Below, in pieces: positions 1-8,911 of a DNA stretch of 64,000 nt. Positions within the stretch are counted from its first letter, which is position 1; each line of letters starts with the position of its first letter. The stretch comes from CAJQPP01 sp963793465 (lineage in GTDB: Bacteria > Planctomycetota > Planctomycetia > Pirellulales > Pirellulaceae): NCBI GenBank assembly GCA_963793465.1, contig CAWCAJ010000001.1, positions 682,001 to 746,000 of the forward strand, written 5' to 3'. The notes under the pieces are model-generated. The model saw only the letters and a list, made by a program, of their open reading frames with translations, searched no databases and had not been told where the DNA came from. The position numbers and the translations under genes were made by a program.

Positions 1-276
1 CCCATCCAGGACCCCTATCCCCAGGCGAGATGGAACAACGAACCGGCACCCCAGTATTCCAGCTCTACCAGCCAGACCGCCAACACCCCAGCGGTCGAAC
101 GCTGGAATTATTCAGCGGTCAAGCTGGCCAGTTACGAGTCGCCGTTGTCGGTGCCTGTGGCCTTGCAGGAACAACCGGAAATGGAACCCCGGGAATATGT
201 CGGGACCCTGTCCGTATCCCCGCAGGCATCGCCGGCAGAGGGACAACGAGTCAATGAAGGCTGGCGGCATGACTAG
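1..276 (+). CDS. C-terminal part of an unknown protein
   Basis: The first forward frame is open from base 1 to a TAG at 274-276 and would encode the last 91 residues of a protein that starts outside the window. The segment is rich in Pro, Gln, Ser and Glu and has no recognisable domain, as is common for C-terminal tails of planctomycete secreted or scaffold proteins. Codon choice (GAA, GCC, CAG, ACC) resembles the confident genes further on, and this frame is more plausible than the shifted frame beginning at the ATG at 30. A strong hairpin terminator lies 150 bases downstream. No function can be assigned. Confidence 0.5.
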   Translation, partial: PIQDPYPQARWNNEPAPQYSSSTSQTANTPAVERWNYSAVKLASYESPLSVPVALQEQPEMEPREYVGTLSVSPQASPAEGQRVNEGWRHD

Positions 277-426
277 TCCGAGTCGCACGGACAGGGAGCG
301 TTTGCCGCACTCATTTTCCCGAGAACTTTGTAAGAGAAAAACCTCCACCGAAGCGAAATACGCTGCAAGCCACACGCTCTCATCAACGGCGATCTGAAAC
401 AATCGCGGCGTCAACTCGCAAACACG

Positions 427-461
427 GGTCATTCGATCATCGATCGAGTGACCTTTTTTTT
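427..461 (+). terminator. Rho-independent terminator
   Basis: A 12-bp stem (GGTCATTCGATC pairing with GATCGAGTGACC, one G-T pair), a 3-base loop and a run of eight T residues form a textbook forward-strand intrinsic terminator. It would end transcription coming from the gene that stops at 276. Confidence 0.85.
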
Positions 462-491
462 GCGCCGCGGGGTGTCCCAGTGACCTGTCCC

Positions 492-594
492 AGTGGTCTG
501 GCAGATCTGAATTGAAGGGGCCGCGCTGGATTCGCAACGCCACTGCTGGGCCGGGCAGCCGTGGCAACCATCAGATCAGCCTGGTCAGACCACT
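492..594. repeat. Interspersed hairpin repeat, copy A
   Basis: This 103-bp element is bounded by perfect 9-bp inverted ends, AGTGGTCTG at 492-500 and CAGACCACT at 586-594, followed inwards by a second imperfect inverted pair (AGATCTGA / TCAGATCA). The centre carries CACTGCTGG and a degraded partner half. It shares long stretches with copies at 12741-12817, 27803-27902 and 59117-59220. It has no coding capacity, so it looks like a MITE or REP-type element. Confidence 0.7.
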
Positions 595-767
595 TGCCGC
601 GGCCGCATTCTTGTCTGTCAACCGGAATGCGATAAAAATCAGGTCCAGCGGGGGTGCGACGACCGGCTGCCTCGAATTTGCAAAACCCGGCAGTCCGGAT
701 CGGGTTACACTTACATCCAACACACTAGAGAATCTTCCCCCAGCTTGCGTCCATCGAGTAACAAGCC

Positions 768-1757
768 ATGCCTGCCAATCTGACCCAACAATACATGAAG
801 GCGGAACAAGCTTACCGCCGCGCCAGTACACCGCAGGAGGAGTTGGAGTGCCTGCAGATCATGTTGAAAGAGCTGCCCAAACACAAGGGCACCGACAAGA
901 TGCAGGCGGACCTGAAGCAAAAGATCAGCCGCGTCAAAAAGGAAGCCGCCATACCCCAGAAGGCCGGTGGCAAAAAGGGCATCCGCATACCACGGCAGGG
1001 GGCGGGACGCGGTGTGATCATCGGCGGTCCAAATGCCGGCAAGAGCCAGTTACTGGCGGCCCTGACCAATGCCAAGCCCGAAATCGCCGAATACCCTTTC
1101 ACGACACGCGAGCCGCAGCCAGGCATGATGAACTGGGAAGACGCCGCCGTGCAACTGGTTGATACGCCGCCCATTACCGCCGATGTGTTTGAACCTGTAA
1201 TCCAGGCCCTGATTCGCGGAGCGGAACTGGTGCTCCTGATGCTGAATCTGGGGGACGACGACGGCGGCGAGCAACTTGCGGAGGTTTGGCGGCAGGTGCA
1301 GCGGACCAAGTCGCGGTTGCACCGTGAGTCTTCGGTCGACGAACAGGATCTGGGGGTGACATTTACCAAGACTTTCCTTGTGATCAACAAGACGGATTTA
1401 CCGGAAGCTGCCGATCGTTGGGAGTTCTTTCGGGAATACGTCGACTTCGATCTGCCTGCGTTTGAAATTTCAGCAGTGCAACCAACCGGTTTGGACCCCT
1501 TGCGGGAAGCCATCTATGGGGCCATGAATGTGGTGCGGGTCTACACCAAACTGCCCAACAAAAAGGAAGCCGACATGGACTCCCCCTTCACGTTGCCACG
1601 AGGCCAGACCGTACTGGATCTGGCCGAGTTGATTCACAAAGACGTGGCGCGGAACTTCAAATCCGCCCGCGTTTGGGGGGAGCAGGTGCATGACGGGACC
1701 ACGGTCAAAGGGGACTACGTGCTGAATGACCGGGATATTGTGGAGCTTAGCTCCTGA
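768..1757 (+). CDS. TGS domain-containing GTPase (DRG/Obg-like)
   Basis: This is a 329-residue translation-associated type GTPase. After a Lys-rich helical N-terminus (about residues 1-75) comes a G1/Walker A loop, GGPNAGKS, at residues 86-93. The switch II region reads DTPP instead of the usual DxxG, and the G4 motif is NKTD. The last 75 residues form a TGS domain ending in VLNDRDIVEL, which is typical of DRG and Obg/YchF relatives thought to bind RNA or the ribosome. The ATG at 768 follows a repeat-bearing intergenic region and gives the family's expected N-terminus. The gene stands alone, with more than 400 bases before aceE. The biological role of bacterial DRG-like TGS GTPases is not settled. 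Assignment to the family is secure; function is not. Confidence 0.88.
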   Translation: MPANLTQQYMKAEQAYRRASTPQEELECLQIMLKELPKHKGTDKMQADLKQKISRVKKEAAIPQKAGGKKGIRIPRQGAGRGVIIGGPNAGKSQLLAALTNAKPEIAEYPFTTREPQPGMMNWEDAAVQLVDTPPITADVFEPVIQALIRGAELVLLMLNLGDDDGGEQLAEVWRQVQRTKSRLHRESSVDEQDLGVTFTKTFLVINKTDLPEAADRWEFFREYVDFDLPAFEISAVQPTGLDPLREAIYGAMNVVRVYTKLPNKKEADMDSPFTLPRGQTVLDLAELIHKDVARNFKSARVWGEQVHDGTTVKGDYVLNDRDIVELSS

Positions 1758-2172
1758 ATCCGGTCCGCCGCCGTTCCCGCTTCCTGCCCAGGACTGGCCA
1801 GTTCTCCCTGAGGATTCCACCGGAGATGCTCTCACGGGTGCCGCAGCCCCACTGCACGACAGCGGCGATTCCCGCCCTTCCTGCGGTAGCTGGCAAAAAA
1901 AGTCCCCGAGTGCACGGATCGATCTATCGGGAAACTAGACAGCGTTAATTCCCGATTAAGGCCGGGCAAACTGCGCTGCGGGAGTCGGCCGCCGTGCATA
2001 CGCGTAAGGTAAGTCAAGCGTCTGAACGATCTTTCTCAGCAAGTCTTTACCAGCTGCGAGGGGTTTAAGACAATTGAGCCGGTAAAGATTGATCCGTTGG
2101 GAAAATGGAAGCATTGGGCGAAGATGGACGATCAATCTGAAAAGAAGAACTTCACCAGACAAAAGGTACTCC
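1758..2172. other. Intergenic region upstream of aceE
   Basis: These 415 bases carry no credible gene and no clear hairpin. The stretch presumably holds the aceE promoter and leader. An in-frame ATG at 2089 would extend AceE by 28 residues that are basic and unlike family N-termini, so I treat it as untranslated. Confidence 0.5.
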
Positions 2173-4896
2173 ATGGCAGACGTCATCAAGCCGGAACCGA
2201 CCAGCACACCCGACAGCGAACCGTTTATCAAACAAACGGTAGATGTTGATCCCGTGGAAACGGAGGAGTGGATCGATTCGCTGGAGTACGTGATCAACAG
2301 CCGTGGACCCGATCGGGCCAAGTACCTGCTTTCGGTCCTGGAAGCTCGAGCCAAAGCGGAAGGTGTGGATCTGGAAGACAAGTCCAACACACCTTACATC
2401 AATACGATTCATGCCGACCAGCAACCCCCTTATCCGGGCAATCGCGAAATTGAACGTCGCATCAAAAGCATTATTCGCTGGAATGCGATGGCCATGGTGG
2501 TGCGTCAAAACAAACGTCACAAAGGCATCGGCGGCCACATCTCCACATATGCCTCCACCGCCACCTTGTTCGAAGTGGCCTTCAATCATGTGCTCAGGGG
2601 CCGGGGTCCCAGCGGCTATGATGGCGATCTGGTTTTCTTCCAGGGCCACGCCTCTCCCGGCGTTTACGCTCGCGCCTACATGGAAGGTCGTCTGAGCGAG
2701 GAACACTTGAACAATTTCCGACGTGAAGTGGCTTTCGAAAAAGGCCTTTCCTCCTACCCGCACCCCTGGTTAATGCCCGATTTCTGGGAGTACCCCACGG
2801 TATCCATGGGCCTGTCGGCGATCACGGCGATTTATCAAGCCCGCTTCAACGAGTATCTGCGGGATCGCGGTATCAAGGACACCGGCAAGCAGAGAGTCTG
2901 GGCGTTTCTGGGGGACGGTGAATGCGATGAGCCCGAAACATTGGGCGCCATCACCCTGGCCGCGCGGGAACAGTTGGACAATCTGACCTTTGTGATCAAT
3001 TGCAATCTGCAACGTCTGGATGGTCCCGTTCGCGGCAATGGCAAGATCATTCAGGAACTGGAGGCCCTGTTCCGGGGCGCCGGCTGGAATGTCATCAAAG
3101 TGGTGTGGGGTGACGATTGGGATCCGCTGCTGGAGAAAGACGAAAAAGGTCTGTTGGTGAAACGCATGGGAGAAGTGATCGACGGCCAGTACCAGAAGTA
3201 CGTGGTCTCGGGCGGGAAGTACATCCGCGACCACTTTTTCGGCAAGCACCCTGAGTTGCTGGACATGGTCCACAATCTCTCCGACGACAAGCTGGAACGA
3301 CTGCGTCGCGGTGGTCATGACCCGGAAAAGGTCTACGCTGCCTATCGGGCTGCCATGGACACCAAGGGCCGCCCCACGGTAATCCTGGCCAAGACAATCA
3401 AGGGCTACGGTCTTGGAGAGATCGGAGAGGGACGCAATGTGGCCCATAATGTGAAGAACGCCGACGAACAGGAATTGCTCGAGTTTCGGAGCCGTTTCGG
3501 CATTCCCATCTCCGATGAAGAAGTTGGTGATGCACCGTTTTATATCCCCGCCGAGGATAGCGTGGAAATCAAGTACATCCGCCAGCGACGCGAAGAACTG
3601 GGGGGTTATGTGCCGGCCCGGCCATTGCATGTGCCGCTGATGGAAGTGCCCAGCTACGATGACTACCGCAAGATGATCGAGCGGGATTACAACAAGACGA
3701 TCTCCACCACCATGGGCTTTGTGCGTCTGTTGAGTCGACTCTGTCGCGACAAGAAAATCGGTAAGAACATTGTGCCGATTGTGCCGGACGAATCCCGCAC
3801 TTTCGGAATGGAAGGCATGTTCCGCGAAGTGGGGATCTACTCACACATTGGACAGCTGTACGAACCGGTTGATTCTGGTCAACTGACGCCTTACAAGGAA
3901 GCCAAGGATGGCCAATTGCTGGAAGAGGGAATCTCGGAAGCCGGTTCTTTGGCTTCCTTTACCGCCGCAGGCACCGCCTATGCCGCTCACGGCGTGAACA
4001 TGATTCCCTTCTACATTTATTACTCGATGTTTGGATTCCAGCGTGTGGGCGATTCCATCTGGGCGGCTGCTGATATGGGCGCCAAGGGATTCCTGATTGG
4101 AGGAACTGCTGGACGGACGACATTGAACGGCGAAGGCTTGCAACACCAGGATGGTCACAGCCTGCTGAATGCCAGTGCCTACCCGTTTGTGCGATCCTTT
4201 GATCCGGCCTTTCATTATGAAACCGCCGTGATCATTTTTGATGGACTCCGTCGCTTGTACCAGGAAGGTGAGACCGCCATCTACTACATCATGGCGGAAA
4301 ACGCCAACTACGAGATGCTGCCCATGCCCGAGGGCGTCGAGCAGGCGATTTGCAAAGGACTCTACAAATTCCGCGAAGTGCTTGCCAGCAATCCGCAACA
4401 CACCGTGCAGCTGTTCGGCAGTGGCGCGATCATGCAATGTGTGTTGCGGGCCCAGGAAATCCTCGCCGAGAAGTATCACGTCTCATCCAGTGTCTGGAGT
4501 GCCACCAGTTACACCGAACTGGCGCGGGACGCCCAGGTTGCGGCGCGTTGGAATCGATTGCACCCCACCGCCAGCGAAAAGAAAACCAGCTATCTGGCAA
4601 CCGTCCTGCAGGGGGTTGAAGGACCGATCATTGCCGCCAGCGACTATGTGCGGGCCTACATGGAACAGATTCGCGAATTCCTGCCCACCGACTACCTGGT
4701 GCTGGGCACCGACGGCTTGGGCCGTAGCGATACCCGCGAAACGCTCCGCCGACACTTTGAGGTGGATGCCGAATCGATCGTGATTGCCGCTCTTGACCAG
4801 TTGGCCAAACGCGGTGCGATGGACCATGCAGACGTCGCGGCAGCCATCAAGGACCTGGACTACGATCCCGATAAAATCAACCCGCTATACGCCTGA
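2173..4896 (+). CDS. aceE: Pyruvate dehydrogenase E1 component (homodimeric)
   Basis: The 907-residue product is the homodimeric (AceE-type) E1 of the pyruvate dehydrogenase complex, which decarboxylates pyruvate with thiamine diphosphate and hands the acetyl group to the lipoyl domain of E2. Diagnostic stretches include GGHISTYAS near the N-terminus, the ThDP-binding GDGECDEPE followed about 30 residues later by NCNLQRLDGPV, and a C-terminal transketolase-like domain with TLNGEGLQHQDGHS. Length is close to the E. coli enzyme (887 residues). The start at 2173 was preferred over 2089 because ADVIKPEP begins the family-like sequence and AAAGGT lies just upstream. The E2 gene follows after 98 bases and is almost certainly co-transcribed. 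No E3 gene is nearby. Confidence 0.95.
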   Translation: MADVIKPEPTSTPDSEPFIKQTVDVDPVETEEWIDSLEYVINSRGPDRAKYLLSVLEARAKAEGVDLEDKSNTPYINTIHADQQPPYPGNREIERRIKSIIRWNAMAMVVRQNKRHKGIGGHISTYASTATLFEVAFNHVLRGRGPSGYDGDLVFFQGHASPGVYARAYMEGRLSEEHLNNFRREVAFEKGLSSYPHPWLMPDFWEYPTVSMGLSAITAIYQARFNEYLRDRGIKDTGKQRVWAFLGDGECDEPETLGAITLAAREQLDNLTFVINCNLQRLDGPVRGNGKIIQELEALFRGAGWNVIKVVWGDDWDPLLEKDEKGLLVKRMGEVIDGQYQKYVVSGGKYIRDHFFGKHPELLDMVHNLSDDKLERLRRGGHDPEKVYAAYRAAMDTKGRPTVILAKTIKGYGLGEIGEGRNVAHNVKNADEQELLEFRSRFGIPISDEEVGDAPFYIPAEDSVEIKYIRQRREELGGYVPARPLHVPLMEVPSYDDYRKMIERDYNKTISTTMGFVRLLSRLCRDKKIGKNIVPIVPDESRTFGMEGMFREVGIYSHIGQLYEPVDSGQLTPYKEAKDGQLLEEGISEAGSLASFTAAGTAYAAHGVNMIPFYIYYSMFGFQRVGDSIWAAADMGAKGFLIGGTAGRTTLNGEGLQHQDGHSLLNASAYPFVRSFDPAFHYETAVIIFDGLRRLYQEGETAIYYIMAENANYEMLPMPEGVEQAICKGLYKFREVLASNPQHTVQLFGSGAIMQCVLRAQEILAEKYHVSSSVWSATSYTELARDAQVAARWNRLHPTASEKKTSYLATVLQGVEGPIIAASDYVRAYMEQIREFLPTDYLVLGTDGLGRSDTRETLRRHFEVDAESIVIAALDQLAKRGAMDHADVAAAIKDLDYDPDKINPLYA

Positions 4897-4994
4897 CCGT
4901 CCGCGGGCTGGCTCTCTGCCGACCGGCAGAGCCCCAGTTGCCACGGATGACCCTTTCCCAACTTTGAACTTGAACTCCACGATCTCGCAACACC

Positions 4995-6353
4995 ATGGCT
5001 ATTGAAATTACTGTACCGTCCCTGGGAGATGGAATCGAATCTGCTGACGTCCTGGAAATCCTGGTCAGCGAGGGGGATACCATCGAAAAAGATCAGGGGA
5101 TTGTGGAGCTGGAAACCGACAAAGCCACGGCCGTGGTCCCTTCCACCGAATCCGGAAAGGTCACCAAAGTGCATGTCGGTGAAGGGGATACGGTACCTGT
5201 GGGGGCCGTGCTGTTGACCCTGGAATCCGTTGAAAACAGCAGCGCTGCCGCTGCACCGCCTGTCGATGCGGCTCCCGCCGTGGAAGCCGTTAAGCCCGTG
5301 GAACCCGTCAAGCCCGTGGAACCAGCACCACCGGTCGCTGCCGTTCCCCCGCTGACACCCAAACCGCCAGCCGAGCCCAAGCCAGCGGCTCCTGCCAAAA
5401 CCCCTACACCCGCCAAGTCGCCGGAGCCGGCCAGGATGCCCCAACCTCCGGTTGCCGACGAATCCGCCCCGGGGGGTGACATTCCGGCCGGACCCGCCAT
5501 GCGACGATTTGCTCGCGAGGTCGGAGTGGACCTGACACGCGTGGAAGGCAGCGGTGAAGGAGGTCGGATTACACGCGATGACATCCTGCGGGTCGTACGC
5601 GCCGGCGGCGCCCGAGCGGCCAGTGAAACCAGTGGCGAACGAGATGAATTCGGCCCAGTCCGACTTGAGAAAATGTCCCGGATGCGACGCACCATTGCCG
5701 AGCAAATGCACAAGTCCTGGTCCACCGTGCCCAGGGTCACCAACTTCGACGACGCCGATGTCACCGATCTGGACCATATCCGTAAATCCAGCAAAGCCGA
5801 CTATGCCGCCCGAGGCATCAAACTGACCTCGATGCCCTTTGTGATCAAAGCCGTCGCCATGGCATTGAGAGACCATCCCGTCATCAACGCTTCGCTGGAC
5901 CCGACCGGAACCCACATCATCTACAAAGAGTATGTCAACGTCGGTATTGCCGTGGACACCGACCGGGGACTGGTGGTCCCTTCCCTCCGCGAAGCCGATG
6001 ACCTGTCCATTCCCGAAATCGCCAAGAAGCTCGGGGAAATGGCGGATCAGGTTCGCGACAACCAGTTCACCGTAGAAGATCTGAAAGGCAGCAGCTTCAC
6101 CATCAGCAACCTGGGAGCCATTGGCGGCACCTACTCCACCCCCATCATCAACGTGCCGGAAACGGCCATCCTGCTGGTTGGCCGATCACGCAAAATGCCG
6201 GTGGTCGTCGAGGATCAAATTGTACCCCGTTTGATGATGCCGTTGAGCATTTCCTACGATCACCGGCTGATCGATGGCGGCGCCGCGGCTCGCTTCCTGA
6301 ATGACGTCATCAACTACCTGGAAACACCCAGCCGCTTGCTGCTGGCACCGTAG
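4995..6353 (+). CDS. aceF: Pyruvate dehydrogenase E2, dihydrolipoyl acetyltransferase
   Basis: This 452-residue acyltransferase is the core of the pyruvate dehydrogenase complex. Residues 1-75 are a single lipoyl domain with lipoylation site ETDKATA (Lys43). A long Pro/Ala/Val/Glu linker follows (about 80-165), then a peripheral subunit-binding domain containing AMRRFAREVGVDLTRVEGSG, and a catalytic domain ending with the active-site DHRLIDGG. Only one lipoyl domain is present, against three in E. coli. It sits directly behind aceE in the same orientation. The next gene begins 79 bases downstream. E3 (lpd) must be encoded elsewhere. Assignment as the PDH rather than the 2-oxoglutarate E2 rests on the aceE neighbour. 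Confidence 0.94.
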   Translation: MAIEITVPSLGDGIESADVLEILVSEGDTIEKDQGIVELETDKATAVVPSTESGKVTKVHVGEGDTVPVGAVLLTLESVENSSAAAAPPVDAAPAVEAVKPVEPVKPVEPAPPVAAVPPLTPKPPAEPKPAAPAKTPTPAKSPEPARMPQPPVADESAPGGDIPAGPAMRRFAREVGVDLTRVEGSGEGGRITRDDILRVVRAGGARAASETSGERDEFGPVRLEKMSRMRRTIAEQMHKSWSTVPRVTNFDDADVTDLDHIRKSSKADYAARGIKLTSMPFVIKAVAMALRDHPVINASLDPTGTHIIYKEYVNVGIAVDTDRGLVVPSLREADDLSIPEIAKKLGEMADQVRDNQFTVEDLKGSSFTISNLGAIGGTYSTPIINVPETAILLVGRSRKMPVVVEDQIVPRLMMPLSISYDHRLIDGGAAARFLNDVINYLETPSRLLLAP

Positions 6354-6432
6354 GTCAGGCGGGTACCAAACTTGGGGTCCAAGACCTGGCCGAAATCCGT
6401 CAGCTGCTGGACCGCTTGCAAGGAGACTCAAA

Positions 6433-8064
6433 ATGAACCTGCTGCGATCATTCGTTGAGTCTCCGATCACCGAAATCATCGGATGGGTGTTGCTACATTC
6501 GCTATGGCAAATTGCCCTGATCGGCTTGCTAATGAAGTTGACTTTAGACGTGTCGGCAGAGGCTTCTTCGATCCGGCGGCATCGTTGGGCAATCGTGCTG
6601 TTCATGTTGACTCATCTGGCGACTTCTCCTGTATTGGCTGAAACAACGCCCCGGCAGTGCTCCTCCCCCGGATCCTGCGATCCCCAGCAGGCCGTGACTG
6701 CGATAACCGAGTCATGGGACAACCGGGCTCCTACTGCTGTACAAGAAAGCAGCCCTTCAGCAGAGCCCGATGACACGGCCCCGTCAGACGATACCTGGTC
6801 CGTCCAGGGGACGATCACCAATCCGCAGGGAGAGCCACTGCCAGGCGTTTCCGTTCGTGTGGCAACCGGGATGGCGTCGTTGCAAGTAACGGGCGAGGCC
6901 GTCACTGATACCCAGGGAACTTATCGTGTTTCCTTTGCACCGGGCTTTCGGGTGCAATCCGAGGGTGAAGACCATGTGGGTGTTCAAGCGGCCACGGTAT
7001 TTGCTTCGCTGGACGGCTATAGTGAAGCCAATCTCTGCCGTCAGGGAGATCGCCTGATGGCGATCCGCATGCCCGAGGGGGACACAGCCTGGGGGAAGCT
7101 TGGCGATGTCAGGAAAAAGATGATTCTGCGAGGTCGCCCGGTCACCATTGACTTTGTGTTGATTCCGGCAGCCGGAATTGCCGGTTATCTGGTTAACGAA
7201 CAGGGGAACTCCCTGCAACGCGTCAGTCTGTCACTCACCGGACCTGAATTACCACCCAGCAGCAGTGTCTACAGGCAAGTCTACACCGACATGCGGGGTC
7301 GCTTTCAGTTGCCAAATGTGCCCACCGGCAAGACCTGGAATTTCGAAGCTTACTCTCGACACATCGGAACAACCCTTTCACCCGACTTCACTTTGGAAAA
7401 ACCTGAAGACCAAACCTGGCTGATGACGCTGGATACCTCAACCGATCCTCATGCCCTGCGTTTCCAGTTGCTTTCTCAGGTGGAATCAGCCGCCTGGGAA
7501 AGCAAACTCGGGAGTGCCCCCGTCATCGTTCGCGGCCAAACACTGGGGCAGGCGGAATGGCACGACGTGAACTGGGGGAAATCGTCGAATGGACTGCAGG
7601 CGGCCTGGCGAATGAACTCTCACCTGCTGCAGGCCGGAGACCGGGTTGCCTGCGAATTGCTGATTCGCAACGTGAGCCCGGATGTCATCCAATTCGAGAG
7701 TCCACGAGGCCGACAGGGTGACAAGATGCGGATTTGGAGTGACGATTCGGATGTCCGTGCCCCGCGGGTTGTGGCCATCGAAACCAGACACTTTCCCTGG
7801 AACCTGTATGTCTTGCAACCGGGTGAATCCATATCCATCGACTGCGGCACGTTGGCGATCACCCAACCCGATCAAGCCTGGGATGCCTCCTCGGAAGGTT
7901 GGGACCAGGCAGATGGATCCCAATCGTTCGTCTCCTACCACGCAGCCATGCAACCCGGGAACTACCGGTTGCGATTGAAAGTCCGCTTGCCCAATCACTG
8001 GGCAGAAACCGACAGCTGGAAGGGTAGCCTGACGACGGGCGAAGTACGCTTCCAGGTCGAATGA
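6433..8064 (+). CDS. M56-like membrane anchor with carboxypeptidase-regulatory-like domains
   Basis: The product has 543 residues. The N-terminus (about 1-70) has two hydrophobic stretches, and the first, WVLLHSLWQIALIGLLMKL, closely resembles the opening helix of M56/BlaR1-type peptidases. The expected HExxH protease segment is absent. Instead, residues 115-300 contain two carboxypeptidase-regulatory-like beta domains (GTITNPQGEPLPGVSVRV and a second after AGIAGYLVNEQGNSLQRV), and the C-terminal 200 residues look like an extracytoplasmic beta-rich domain. The start at 6433 has an AAGGAG ribosome-binding site; an upstream in-frame ATG at 6301 lies inside aceF and is rejected. Function is unknown. 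The architecture suggests a remodelled sensor that lost its protease part. Confidence 0.7.
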   Translation: MNLLRSFVESPITEIIGWVLLHSLWQIALIGLLMKLTLDVSAEASSIRRHRWAIVLFMLTHLATSPVLAETTPRQCSSPGSCDPQQAVTAITESWDNRAPTAVQESSPSAEPDDTAPSDDTWSVQGTITNPQGEPLPGVSVRVATGMASLQVTGEAVTDTQGTYRVSFAPGFRVQSEGEDHVGVQAATVFASLDGYSEANLCRQGDRLMAIRMPEGDTAWGKLGDVRKKMILRGRPVTIDFVLIPAAGIAGYLVNEQGNSLQRVSLSLTGPELPPSSSVYRQVYTDMRGRFQLPNVPTGKTWNFEAYSRHIGTTLSPDFTLEKPEDQTWLMTLDTSTDPHALRFQLLSQVESAAWESKLGSAPVIVRGQTLGQAEWHDVNWGKSSNGLQAAWRMNSHLLQAGDRVACELLIRNVSPDVIQFESPRGRQGDKMRIWSDDSDVRAPRVVAIETRHFPWNLYVLQPGESISIDCGTLAITQPDQAWDASSEGWDQADGSQSFVSYHAAMQPGNYRLRLKVRLPNHWAETDSWKGSLTTGEVRFQVE

Positions 8065-8080
8065 CGGCAGGCCCGAGAGG

Positions 8081-8911
8081 TTATCCCTTTAGTCCGCTGG
8101 TGCGAATCCCCTGGATGAACGTCCTTTGCGCCAGGAAAAACAACACGATCATGGGGAGTGTGAACATGACGGAGGCCGCCAGCAGCAAATGCGTCTGGTC
8201 CCCATAAGCACTCACAAATCGCTCCAGTCCGTATGCCAATGGAAACTTGTCGGGATCATTTAAGTACAACAAGGGTCCACTGAAATCATTCCAGGTCGTG
8301 ACAAACTGAAATACGGCGACGGTGGCGATGGCTGGCTTGCTGAGAGGCAAACCGATCCGCCAAAACAACCCCCATTCCGACAGGCCATCCACCCGTCCGG
8401 CCTCCAGCAGCTCTTTGGGCAAGGTCATGAAAAACTGTCGCAGCAGAAAGATAAAGAATGCTTCGCCCAGAAACGTCGGCAGGATGATAGCCCACAGCGA
8501 ATCGTAAAGTCCCACAGCGCTGATCAGAACAAATCGGGGTACCATCGTCACCTGCCATGGCAACAACATCGTGGCCATCACCAGCAAAAAGGCCACCTTG
8601 CGACCCCGCCAACGAATCTGTGCCAACGACCAGGCCACCAGCGAACAGGACACCGTCGCTCCCAGAACACAGCCGGTACACAGCAGCAGTGAATTGAACA
8701 GATAACGCCAATAAGGGATGGCCGATAACGCTTCCGGGTAGTTCTGCCAACGCCAGCTTTCAGGCAGGATAGTGTAGGGATTACGGGCGAGTTCTTCCGG
8801 CGTCTTTAACGAAGAAAACACCAGCAACAGCAATGGCAGTGCGAACAGGCAGGCCATGCCCATCAGCGCCACGTGCCGTCCCAGCCGGGATTGAAATGAC
8901 CGGTGTTTCAT
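8081..8911 (-). CDS. Carbohydrate ABC transporter permease (MalG/UgpE type)
   Basis: This 276-residue inner-membrane permease has about six transmembrane segments. It carries the binding-protein-dependent transport EAA loop near LLEAGRVDGLSEWGLFWRIG and the signature LPLSKPAIATVAVFQF that contacts the ATPase. It is the last gene of a three-gene minus-strand operon. Its ATG at 8909-8911 overlaps the TGA of the binding-protein gene in an ATGA junction, which implies translational coupling, and fixes the start; the longer open frame upstream is discarded. AAGGTGG lies just upstream as a plausible ribosome site. No ATP-binding subunit is encoded in the operon. The substrate is likely a sugar or sugar derivative, which cannot be named. 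Confidence 0.9.
   Translation of the reverse strand: MKHRSFQSRLGRHVALMGMACLFALPLLLLVFSSLKTPEELARNPYTILPESWRWQNYPEALSAIPYWRYLFNSLLLCTGCVLGATVSCSLVAWSLAQIRWRGRKVAFLLVMATMLLPWQVTMVPRFVLISAVGLYDSLWAIILPTFLGEAFFIFLLRQFFMTLPKELLEAGRVDGLSEWGLFWRIGLPLSKPAIATVAVFQFVTTWNDFSGPLLYLNDPDKFPLAYGLERFVSAYGDQTHLLLAASVMFTLPMIVLFFLAQRTFIQGIRTSGLKG

Larger units (their letters stand above)
277..767. other. Intergenic region with terminator and repeat
   Basis: No convincing gene is present here. It holds the intrinsic terminator at 427-461 and copy A of the interspersed hairpin repeat at 492-594. The promoter of the TGS GTPase gene should lie between the repeat and base 768, but I see no clear consensus. Confidence 0.6.

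Noticed and set aside
112..567. Minus-strand open frame of 151 codons
   Set aside because: It crosses the terminator hairpin and the repeat, and its residues look non-coding.
2089..2172. Upstream in-frame start for aceE
   Set aside because: It would add 28 basic residues unlike AceE N-termini; the ATG at 2173 fits better.
6354..6434. A short second frame between aceF and the next gene reads like a protein C-terminus (QDLAEIRQLLDRLQGDSK) and ends at the next start codon
   Set aside because: AceF already ends at the family's natural C-terminus, and the frame is closed upstream within aceF, so it is probably chance.
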